The translations under genes and the position numbers were made by a program. The notes under the pieces are model-generated. The model was not told the origin of the DNA and searched no databases. It worked only from the letters and a program-made list of their open reading frames with translations. From an uncultured Eubacteriales bacterium (GTDB lineage Bacteria > Bacillota > Clostridia > Oscillospirales > Acutalibacteraceae), in assembly GCA_934445035.1 (NCBI GenBank), contig CAKSDI010000001.1, forward strand, positions 390,605 to 454,604: a stretch of DNA of 64,000 nt, written 5' to 3'. This document shows positions 41,873-48,217 of the stretch, in pieces (the first letter of the stretch is position 1; each line of letters starts with the position of its first letter).

Positions 41873-42462
41873 GGCAGTTCTCCCCTTATGGCGTCGAGTC
41901 CGAATCTGCGGATTGCCATAGCGTTGCAGATGGTACGAAACAGCATAGGCGGAACAAGGTCGGCGTCCGACAGATCCGACACGGTAATGTGCTTTGTGCC
42001 GAGCGTCAAATCCTTTGCTGCGCAGTAGAGGGTGTAGGCTCTCTCGGTGCAGTTATTGAGTTTAATATCCTCGAAAAACACACAGCCGCTGTGTACATGG
42101 TGCTTGCAGCAACTCCACAGCCTTGGGTCGGCGGTGAGCAGATACAGTGCCGAAAGCAGTGCGTAATTCTCTCTGTGTATATTCCTTGCGGCAAGTGCAA
42201 ATCTTGCCCGGTGCTTTTCGTTAAGGTAGGTCATAGGCGTTTCCTCGCTTTCGATATATTCGGTAAATCTTTTTTGAAAAGGCGGACAGCGTATCTGTTG
42301 CATGGTGGCTGTCAGCAGTTCAGAGGGTGAGGCTGCGGTTACGGCGATGACCGTTTGCGTTTCGGTAAAACGGAAGCCCACACCCCTTGGTTTGAAATTC
42401 GGTATGGCAGTCATAAGTCGTTCAATGCGGCGGCTGTATGGTCGTTCGGAAAATATGGTCAT
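41869..42462 (-). CDS. DUF6075-like protein with an N-terminal extension
   Basis: A 197-residue protein. Residues about 75-195 (MTYLNEKHRARFALAARNIHRENYALLSALYLLTADPRLW, LNNCTERAYTLYCAAKDLTLGTKHITVSDLSDADLVPPMLFRTICNAMAIRRFGLDAI) match what I recall as DUF6075, a Firmicutes element family of unknown role. The first 70 residues form a separate small beta-rich region. The ATG at 42462 follows AAGGAGA; the open frame further upstream overlaps a terminator and is rejected. It does not carry the Met-ending tail. Confidence 0.7.
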   Translation of the reverse strand: MTIFSERPYSRRIERLMTAIPNFKPRGVGFRFTETQTVIAVTAASPSELLTATMQQIRCPPFQKRFTEYIESEETPMTYLNEKHRARFALAARNIHRENYALLSALYLLTADPRLWSCCKHHVHSGCVFFEDIKLNNCTERAYTLYCAAKDLTLGTKHITVSDLSDADLVPPMLFRTICNAMAIRRFGLDAIRGELP

Positions 42463-42490
42463 GAGTTCTGTTCTCCTTGTTGTGAAATAG

Positions 42491-42524
42491 AAAAAGCCCT
42501 CCGGTTTTTGTGAGACCGAAGGGC
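42491..42524 (-). terminator. Terminator after the first gene of the block
   Basis: On the - strand GCCCTTCGGT / ACCGGAGGGC (near-perfect) is followed by TTTTTC. It lies 12 bases after the 42536-43180 stop and before the DUF6075-like gene. Confidence 0.8.
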
Positions 42525-42535
42525 GATTGATAGTA

Positions 42536-43180
42536 TTACATATTCTGTTGTGGGGCCGCTGTCTGTTCAAAGGTCGGTGGCTCGGCTTCGAGAGAGGGGT
42601 ATCCGTCCGTGAGTTTTTCTTGGAGCTTATCGAGCTGCCGTTCCTGCTCATAGGTCAGCGTTTCGCAGTTGGCTTTGGCAAAGTCCAAACAGCGATAGAG
42701 GTCTGCTGATTCATTCTCACTGAACAGGTGGCATTTGCTGACGAGACCGGAGCGCACTGCGAAGGCTTCTTTGACATATTCATAGTTCGGCGAGTAATCT
42801 CCCCAAAACACCGAATTGCCGTCTGCATTCTGTTTCCATGTGCAGAACATAAAGCCGTTCTTTTCGCTGTAGGTTGCCGCCAACACCGTATCGCCGAAGG
42901 CGGCAAGCTGTCTGTAATCGGAGACATCGGCAGCCTGCATTTGCGGTGCGTGTTCGTAAAGCCCGACATATTCCCGCACCGTAGAGATTTCATCCTGAAT
43001 GTCTGCAATTTTACTGCGGTATTCATCGGAGAGGTTTTGGTCGGCGTTGCTTAGAAATTGACCGTTGTACTTTATCCGGCAGAGAGGGATGCCGTCCGAG
43101 GATACCTCCAACCATCCGCTTCCGTCCATCTTGGTGTCATAACGAACCTTGAGCCGCTTGGCTAATTCATTCTGTAGCAT
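42536..43180 (-). CDS. Unknown element protein at the right end of the backbone
   Basis: A 214-residue protein I do not recognise. The N-terminal part (MLQNELAKRLKVRYDTKMDGSGWLEVSSDGIPLCRIKYNGQF) and a middle helix pair (LSDEYRSKIADIQDEISTVREYVGLYEHAP) precede a beta segment (FMFCTWKQNADGNSVFWGDYSPNYEYVKEAFAVRSGLV). Proteins of this layout occur beside ArdA and DUF4314 genes in clostridial elements. The tail ends TAAPQQNM. It is the first gene of the long - strand block and has a GGAGAAAAC-type ribosome binding site. Confidence 0.65.
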   Translation of the reverse strand: MLQNELAKRLKVRYDTKMDGSGWLEVSSDGIPLCRIKYNGQFLSNADQNLSDEYRSKIADIQDEISTVREYVGLYEHAPQMQAADVSDYRQLAAFGDTVLAATYSEKNGFMFCTWKQNADGNSVFWGDYSPNYEYVKEAFAVRSGLVSKCHLFSENESADLYRCLDFAKANCETLTYEQERQLDKLQEKLTDGYPSLEAEPPTFEQTAAPQQNM

Positions 43181-43210
43181 ATTTGTTTTCTCCTTTTTTG
43201 ATGGTAATAA

Positions 43211-43243
43211 AAAAGGCAGATAGATTTTTGATTTCTATCTGCC
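43211..43243 (-). terminator. Hairpin terminator upstream of the element block
   Basis: A perfect 10-bp stem, GGCAGATAGA / TCTATCTGCC, followed on the - strand by TTTTTTATT. It stops transcripts coming from the tRNA side before the first element gene. Confidence 0.8.
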
Positions 43244-43293
43244 TGCGTATCGTTATTCTGTTTTGCGTTTGTCTGAGTCTATCCGCAAAGGAA

Positions 43294-43342
43294 AAACGGC
43301 GATTTGGCATCTGCATTTTGGCGCAGAGCAAAATCGCCGTTT
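43294..43342. repeat. Long inverted repeat next to the tRNA-Ser gene
   Basis: AAACGGCGATTT (43294-43305) and AAATCGCCGTTT (43331-43342) are perfect 12-bp arms. An inner TCTGC / GCAGA pair extends the hairpin. There is no T-run. It lies between two terminators at the junction of element and tRNA. Confidence 0.65.
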
Positions 43343-43350
43343 GGGTAGCA

Positions 43351-43377
43351 AAAAAGCCCGATAAAATCGGGCTTTTC
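43351..43377 (-). terminator. Terminator of the tRNA-Ser transcript
   Basis: Perfect stem AGCCCGAT / ATCGGGCT, three-base loop, flanked by A-runs and T-runs, so it can work in both directions. It is about 30 bases after the tRNA-Ser(GCU) 3' end. Confidence 0.85.
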
Positions 43378-43407
43378 GGCGGACGCATCTTTTTTGTGTC
43401 CGCATTA

Positions 43408-43501
43408 TGGCGGAGTAGGAGAGACTCGAACTCTCGCGCCGGGGATTAGCCGGCCTACGCCCTTAGCAGGGGCGCCTCGTCACCAACTTGAGTACTACTC
43501 C
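43408..43501 (-). tRNA. tRNA-Ser (anticodon GCU)
   Basis: The - strand folds into a class II tRNA. The acceptor stem is GGAGTAG / CTACTCC with discriminator G and an encoded CCA. The anticodon loop CTGCTAA (anticodon GCU, reads AGC/AGU) is closed by CGCCC / GGGCG. The long variable arm GCCGG / CCGGC is typical of serine. The T arm is GAGAG-TTCGAGT-CTCTC. Its 3' end faces the conjugative element, the usual side for integration at tRNA genes. The first 24 bases are duplicated 204 bp upstream. Confidence 0.95.
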
Positions 43502-43576
43502 GAATTTGTGATTTAATTTATTTTAAATATTTAATTGTTGCCGTTTTATTTGATAGGTTCCTCGGCGTGCCCTCTT

Positions 43577-43627
43577 GCAGTGACCGAAAAATGTTATCCG
43601 CTTGGAGCGCGGACATTTTTCGACTGC
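43577..43627. repeat. Strong hairpin between the two tRNA-Ser genes
   Basis: CGAAAAATGT (43585-43594) pairs perfectly with ACATTTTTCG (43613-43622). An inner CCGC / GCGG and outer GCAGT / ACTGC extend it, with small bulges. It lies in the 180-bp segment between the two copies of the tRNA 5' fragment. It could be a structured RNA or a repeat family member. Confidence 0.6.
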
Positions 43628-43681
43628 TGCGCCAATCAGTCCTCGCTGTATCATCCGCAGGATGCGCTCGGACAGATTGCC

Positions 43682-43705
43682 CGTCACCAACTTGAGTACT
43701 ACTCC
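43682..43705 (-). repeat. Duplicated 5' fragment of tRNA-Ser(GCU)
   Basis: These 24 bases are identical to 43478-43501, the acceptor 5' strand and D arm of tRNA-Ser(GCU). The adjacent upstream bases are also similar (shared GATTTAA). After the fragment the sequence diverges, so it is a broken tRNA copy, perhaps the scar of an integration event or a gene conversion between tandem tRNA genes. Confidence 0.75.
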
Positions 43706-43743
43706 AAATAAGCGATTTAACTTAATTTCTATATTCAAATAAA

Positions 43744-43832
43744 TGGCGGAGAGGATGGGATTCGAACCCATGTGGCATTGCTGCCAAACGGTTTTCAAGA
43801 CCGCCTCGTTATGACCGCTTCGATACCTCTCC
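43744..43832 (-). tRNA. tRNA-Ser (anticodon UGA)
   Basis: Class II tRNA with acceptor stem GGAGAGG / CCTCTCC and encoded CCA. The anticodon loop is CTTGAAA (anticodon UGA, reads UCA and other UCN). The variable arm GGCAGC..GCTGCC type and T arm GGGTTCGAATCCC are present. It is the first gene of a tandem serine tRNA pair reading away from dnaA. The first bases lie about 180 bp from the dnaA start, a typical origin-proximal setting. Confidence 0.95.
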
Positions 43833-43920
43833 GTGCGACTGAACTATTTTATCATAAATAAAATTAAATGTCAACACCGACATTGGTTTTGCGCGAATTT
43901 AATTTTTGCAATTATTATTG

Positions 43921-43949
43921 TTGAAAAGGTGGATAAGTTATGGTATACT
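43921..43949 (+). promoter_or_regulatory. dnaA promoter with an internal DnaA box-like site
   Basis: TTGAAA (43921-43926), a 17-base spacer and TATACT (43944-43949) fit a sigma-A promoter. The spacer contains GGTGGATAA (43928-43936), one base from the reverse DnaA box TGTGGATAA, so DnaA may repress its own gene. AT-rich, TATA-repeated DNA follows to the start codon. Confidence 0.65.
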
Positions 43950-44012
43950 ATATAGGTAATACTATCTTTAGATATTATATATATAATATATATTTATGAG
44001 GATGAAAAACGG

Positions 44013-45347
44013 ATGATGAATCAGAACTCGCTTGACGGAATTTGGGAAGCCGTGTGTGACGAATGCAAGAAAAAGGTTTCGGCGGTCGCGTTTGACTGCT
44101 TTTTAAAGGACCTTAAGCCTGTAAAGATCGATAACGGCGCCTTTGTTTTATCTATTAACAACGAGCTTATGCGCGACCAGGTGGAGGAGAATTACACCGC
44201 GCTTTTGGCGGAATCTATAAAAACCATTATGGGTATCGACCTTAAACCCCATATTATCTTCGAATCGGAAGAAACCGATATTATAAACGCCGAGCTGCAC
44301 AGCGAGGGGCTCACCTTTGAGGATTTTTTCACATTTGATAATTTTATTGAGGGACCCTCTAACAGATTTGCTTACGCCGCCTCGATAGCCGTTGCGGATA
44401 ACGACAGGATAGTTTACAATCCGCTGACTATCTACGGACCTTCGGGCGTTGGAAAAACCCACCTGATGCTCGCGATCAAAAACCATATAAAGAAAAAATT
44501 TCCGCGGAAGAAAATAGTCTATATAAGAAGCGAAGATTTTACAAATCAGCTTATCTCGGCTCTTCAAAAAGGTAAGCTCGGACTCACGGCAATGGACAGC
44601 TTTCATAAGAAATACCGCGATATCGATGTTTTGCTGATAGACGATATCCACTTTATCGCCGGAAAAGAAACGACGCAGGAAGAGTTTTTCAACACCTTTA
44701 ACACGCTTTATCAGAATAACAAGCAGATAGTCGTAACTCTCGACAGGCCGCTTAAAGAAATCAAAACTCTTGACGAAAGAATAAGATCAAGGCTTTCAGC
44801 CGGTCTTTTTGCGGACATCTCCTCCCCTGATTTTGAAACGCGCGTGGGAATTATCCGCAAAAAAGGCGAGCAGGCGGGACTTATACTTGACGATCAGCTG
44901 GTATATTACATAGCCGAGCATATAAAAGTGAATACAAGACAGCTTGAGGGTGTGGTCAAAAAGATCCAGGCATATGTAAATATGGAAAAGAAAATGCCTG
45001 CTGTTACGGCGGTGCAGAATTTCATTAAAGACGTTATAAACGACTCTAAGCCCGAGCCTATCAAGATCGAAACGATAATCGTCGAAGTAGCGCGGACCTA
45101 CAATGTTTCGGAAGACGATATTTTATCTCTTAAAAGAACGCAGTCGTTAGCGCTCGCGCGCCAGGTTGCAATGTATATAGCGCGCCAGACGACGGGGCTT
45201 TCATTCAAGCAGATAGGCGAGGCTTTCGGAAGAGATCATACTACCGTGCTATATAATGTTCACCAGATAGAAAAATTTTTGGCGGACAAGCCTTATGAAA
45301 AAGAAATGGTAGACGATATTATCAACAATTTAAAGGGTATGACCTGA
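44013..45347 (+). CDS. dnaA: Chromosomal replication initiator DnaA
   Basis: A 444-residue AAA+ initiator that binds DnaA boxes and opens the origin. Domain I covers about 1-85. Walker A is GPSGVGKTH near 148-156 and Walker B is VLLIDDIHFIAGKE. The C-terminal DNA-binding helix-turn-helix includes FGRDHTTVLYNVHQIE, the DnaA signature. The linker between domains I and III is short, as in other clostridia. The start is the first of two ATGs behind a GAGG. Perfect DnaA boxes lie both before (weak) and after the gene. Confidence 0.97.
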   Translation: MMNQNSLDGIWEAVCDECKKKVSAVAFDCFLKDLKPVKIDNGAFVLSINNELMRDQVEENYTALLAESIKTIMGIDLKPHIIFESEETDIINAELHSEGLTFEDFFTFDNFIEGPSNRFAYAASIAVADNDRIVYNPLTIYGPSGVGKTHLMLAIKNHIKKKFPRKKIVYIRSEDFTNQLISALQKGKLGLTAMDSFHKKYRDIDVLLIDDIHFIAGKETTQEEFFNTFNTLYQNNKQIVVTLDRPLKEIKTLDERIRSRLSAGLFADISSPDFETRVGIIRKKGEQAGLILDDQLVYYIAEHIKVNTRQLEGVVKKIQAYVNMEKKMPAVTAVQNFIKDVINDSKPEPIKIETIIVEVARTYNVSEDDILSLKRTQSLALARQVAMYIARQTTGLSFKQIGEAFGRDHTTVLYNVHQIEKFLADKPYEKEMVDDIINNLKGMT

Positions 45348-45576
45348 TAAAAGTTATCCACACTTTTAAGGTTAATTAACATATAAGTTTTTAACACTCT
45401 GTGGATAAGTTTAAGATTATTAAAGTTATCAAGATATTATAAACAAAAATATTCAAGGTAATTTTTCCCATATTTAAAATAAAGATCAGGGTTTTTAACT
45501 GTTTTAACCGATTATACTTCTACTGTTATTTTATTATATTCTTTATATAGAAAAAAATCGTTTTGGAGGAAAAAAT
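45348..45576. other. oriC: dnaA-dnaN intergenic region, probable oriC
   Basis: A 229-bp gap with perfect DnaA boxes TTATCCACA (45355-45363) and, reversed, TGTGGATAA (45401-45409), plus weaker TTATC-type sites (for example 45427). A long A/T-rich stretch (about 45420-45560) could be the unwinding element. With the box before dnaA this is the bipartite layout of Firmicutes origins. GGAGGA before dnaN is its ribosome binding site. Confidence 0.8.
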
Positions 45577-46686
45577 ATGAAATTCACCGTTGAGCGTTCA
45601 GCTTTTTTGGAGGCTATAAGCAGACTGCAAAAGGTAGTGGGAAACAAAACCTCTCTTCCTGTTTTAGAGGGTATTTTGCTTTCGGCTGAACCCGGCTCAT
45701 TAAAGCTTAGCTCTTATAATCTTGAAATGGGTATGCAAAAGGAAATTTATGCTAACTGCGCTGAAAGCGGAGAAATCGTTATAAGCGCAAATCTTCTTGC
45801 AAACATCATAAGAAAGTTAAACGGTCCTCAGGTGGAAATAGAGAGCGACGAAAGACTTATGTGCCATATTAGGTGCAATGAAGCCGTATTTGATATAATG
45901 GGAATGGCGGCAGGAGATTTTCCTGAGATGCCGAGCGTGGAAGACGGGGCAAAGCTTAAAATTCAAAGCGAGCTTTTCTCAAATATGGTAAAAGGAACGA
46001 TATTTGCGGTAGCGCAGATAGAGGGAACAAGACCGATACTTACAGGTATCAATATCTCTGTTAAAAACAATATTCTTCAGTTTGTTACTATTGACGGCTT
46101 CAGGCTCGCTATCCGCAGGGAAAAGGTGGAAAACTGCGAAGATATAGAATTTGTTGCCGCAGGTAAAGCAGTCAGCGAGTTTTCAAAGCTTATCGATGAA
46201 AACAGCGAAGAAATTGAGATAACAGTCGGAAAAAGACTTATTTCTTTCTCTGTTAACGGATATGTGTTTATCTCACGCCTTTTAGAGGGTGAATTTGTTA
46301 ATTACGAGAAAATTATCCCGACGGAATTCAAGCAGAAAGCAACTCTTAATTTAAACGAGCTTGTAAGCACGCTTGAATGCGTATCGATAATTATTAACGA
46401 TACTTTGTCAACACCTGTGCGCTGTGCGTTTGAAGAAAATAAATTAACTCTCAACTGCACCACAACATTAGGAAAATCCTCCGAGAAAATAAATGTTGAA
46501 TTAGAGGGGGATCCCTTTGAAATAGGAATGAATTCAAGATATTTCTTAGACGCTTTAAAGGTTTGCAGCACAAATGAGATAACACTCACTTTCAGCGGTG
46601 AAAATTCGGGAGTGCTTATAAGATCGGCTGACGAAAACAACAAGGATTTCCTTTATCTTGTAATGCCGATGAGGCTTAAAAAATGA
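45577..46686 (+). CDS. dnaN: DNA polymerase III sliding clamp (beta subunit)
   Basis: A 369-residue clamp, the usual length. The sequence opens MKFTVERSAFLEAISRLQKVVGNKTSLPVLEGILL, a typical first clamp domain, and ends LYLVMPMRLK, the conserved C-terminus. Three clamp domains are expected in sequence. It encircles DNA and tethers polymerase III. GGAGGAAAAA precedes the start. The stop overlaps the S4-domain gene by four bases (ATGA), starting a tightly packed run through recF and remB. Confidence 0.96.
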   Translation: MKFTVERSAFLEAISRLQKVVGNKTSLPVLEGILLSAEPGSLKLSSYNLEMGMQKEIYANCAESGEIVISANLLANIIRKLNGPQVEIESDERLMCHIRCNEAVFDIMGMAAGDFPEMPSVEDGAKLKIQSELFSNMVKGTIFAVAQIEGTRPILTGINISVKNNILQFVTIDGFRLAIRREKVENCEDIEFVAAGKAVSEFSKLIDENSEEIEITVGKRLISFSVNGYVFISRLLEGEFVNYEKIIPTEFKQKATLNLNELVSTLECVSIIINDTLSTPVRCAFEENKLTLNCTTTLGKSSEKINVELEGDPFEIGMNSRYFLDALKVCSTNEITLTFSGENSGVLIRSADENNKDFLYLVMPMRLKK

Positions 46687-46904
46687 TATACGAAAAGATA
46701 AAGATAAATACCGAATATATAAAGCTTGACAGCGCGCTTAAATTTGCAGGATTGGTATACACCGGCGGAGAGGCTAAAGCCGCTATAGTAAACGGCGAAG
46801 TAAAGGTAAACGGCGAGGTCTGCTTAATGCGCGGAAAAAAGCTCCGCGCGGGAGATACGGCTGAAATATATTCAAAAGGAATTATTATAGAAAATGCAGA
46901 TTAA
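46683..46904 (+). CDS. yaaA: S4-domain RNA-binding protein (YaaA/RlbA-like)
   Basis: A 73-residue protein formed by one S4 RNA-binding domain: IKLDSALKFAGLVYTGGEAKAAIVNGEVKVNGEVCLMRGKKLRAGDTAEI. In Bacillus the yaaA (rlbA) gene has the same place between dnaN and recF and is linked to ribosome assembly. It overlaps both neighbours: dnaN by four bases and recF by eleven. The order is strongly conserved in Firmicutes. Confidence 0.9.
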   Translation: MIYEKIKINTEYIKLDSALKFAGLVYTGGEAKAAIVNGEVKVNGEVCLMRGKKLRAGDTAEIYSKGIIIENAD

Positions 46905-47961
46905 GAATTTTTGCTGCGTTAATTTCAGAAATATAAGCGCACTTGAATTTGAGCCGGATAAAAAAATGAATGTGATATTCGGTGAAAATGCGCACGGAAA
47001 AACAAATATAATTGAGGCATTATGGCTCTTTACAGGGGCAAAAAGCTTTAGAAATGCGAAAGACTCCGCATTTGTTAAATTCGGGTGCGACAAAGGAAAA
47101 ACGAGAGCGGATTATGAGTTTCGAGGCGTTTTAAATACCGCGGAAATGATATTTACCGACTCGCGCTGCGCTTATTTTAACTCTAAAAAGCTATCCTCCG
47201 CCTCAAAGCTTGCGGGAAATTTCACAGCGGTGGTCTTTTCGCCGTCAGATCTTTCTCTTATAACAGACGGGCCGAGCTACAGGCGAAAATTCTTAGACAC
47301 TGCGATAGGTCAGCTTTATCCTAATTATATTGAAATTTTAAAATCATATTCAAGAGCAATTATCCAAAGAAACAGGATAATAAAAGAATATAAATATGAT
47401 AAAACGCTTTCCGTTATGCTTGATGTTTTTGAAAAAGAGTTAGCAAGCAGCGGCGAAAAGATAATAAACTACAGAAAAGAATATATAAAGACTCTTGAAA
47501 CCTTTGTGCCGGAAATTTATTCGGGATTATCAAAGGGCAGAGAAAATATAACATTTAAGTATATTTTAAGCTGTGAAAAGGAGCTTTTAAGCGAAAAGCT
47601 TAAAAATTCGAGAAACGAGGATATGTATTCGGGAGTAACATCCGTAGGTCCTCACAGAGATGAGCTTGCATTTTTCTTAAACGGGATAAATGTTAGAAAT
47701 TTCGGCTCACAGGGGCAAAAGCGGAGCGTGGCGCTCACCCTTAAGCTTGCGCAGTCGGAAGTTATAAAGCAGATAACGGGCGAAAAGCCGATATGTTTGC
47801 TTGACGATGTTATGAGCGAGCTTGATTTATCAAGACAGAATTATATCTTAAATCATATAAAAGATATGCAGTCATTCATAACCTGCTGCGATCCTAATAA
47901 CACGGAGCAGCTTAAATCCGGAAAGATATTCAAAATTAAAGACGGAGCGATAGAAATATAA
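46894..47961 (+). CDS. recF: DNA replication and repair protein RecF
   Basis: A 355-residue SMC-like ATPase that helps load RecA at single-strand gaps. Walker A is FGENAHGKTNIIEAL near 29-43, the ABC-type signature is FGSQGQKRSVALTLKLAQ, and Walker B is PICLLDDVMSELD. The start ATG overlaps the S4-domain gene; the stop shares a base with the remB start. Length is normal. Confidence 0.96.
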   Translation: MQIKNFCCVNFRNISALEFEPDKKMNVIFGENAHGKTNIIEALWLFTGAKSFRNAKDSAFVKFGCDKGKTRADYEFRGVLNTAEMIFTDSRCAYFNSKKLSSASKLAGNFTAVVFSPSDLSLITDGPSYRRKFLDTAIGQLYPNYIEILKSYSRAIIQRNRIIKEYKYDKTLSVMLDVFEKELASSGEKIINYRKEYIKTLETFVPEIYSGLSKGRENITFKYILSCEKELLSEKLKNSRNEDMYSGVTSVGPHRDELAFFLNGINVRNFGSQGQKRSVALTLKLAQSEVIKQITGEKPICLLDDVMSELDLSRQNYILNHIKDMQSFITCCDPNNTEQLKSGKIFKIKDGAIEI

Positions 47962-48206
47962 TGTATCTTCATATCGGCAACGCAACGGTGATAAGACAGG
48001 ATGAAATAGTGGGAATTTTCGATCTCGATACTGCAACGATATCGAAAAAAACAAGAGATTATCTGAATTTAAGCGAAAAAAGAAAAGAAGTTATCTCTTC
48101 GTGCACTGATCTTCCGAAATCATTTATAGTATGTTCGGCAAAGGAATATAAAAATAAAGTTTATTTATCTCAGCTTTCGGCGCAAACGCTTGAAAAGCGG
48201 TTTTAA
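47961..48206 (+). CDS. remB: RemB-like (DUF370) extracellular matrix regulator
   Basis: An 81-residue DUF370 protein: MYLHIGNATVIRQDEIVGIFDLDTATISKKTRDYL. It corresponds to Bacillus YaaB/RemB, encoded between recF and gyrB. RemA/RemB proteins are DNA-binding regulators of matrix and osmoprotection genes; RemB is less studied. The start codon overlaps the recF stop by one base. It ends 11 bases before gyrB. Confidence 0.88.
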   Translation: MYLHIGNATVIRQDEIVGIFDLDTATISKKTRDYLNLSEKRKEVISSCTDLPKSFIVCSAKEYKNKVYLSQLSAQTLEKRF

Positions 48207-48217
48207 AGGAGAAAAAA

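Noticed and set aside
43167..43388. 73-residue - strand frame upstream of the first element gene
   Set aside because: It reads through three hairpins and two terminators and has no ribosome binding site.
43523..43798. 91-residue - strand frame across the tRNA-Ser region
   Set aside because: It starts inside tRNA-Ser(UGA) and runs through the duplicated tRNA fragment and a hairpin; coding is not credible, although the segment itself is interesting.
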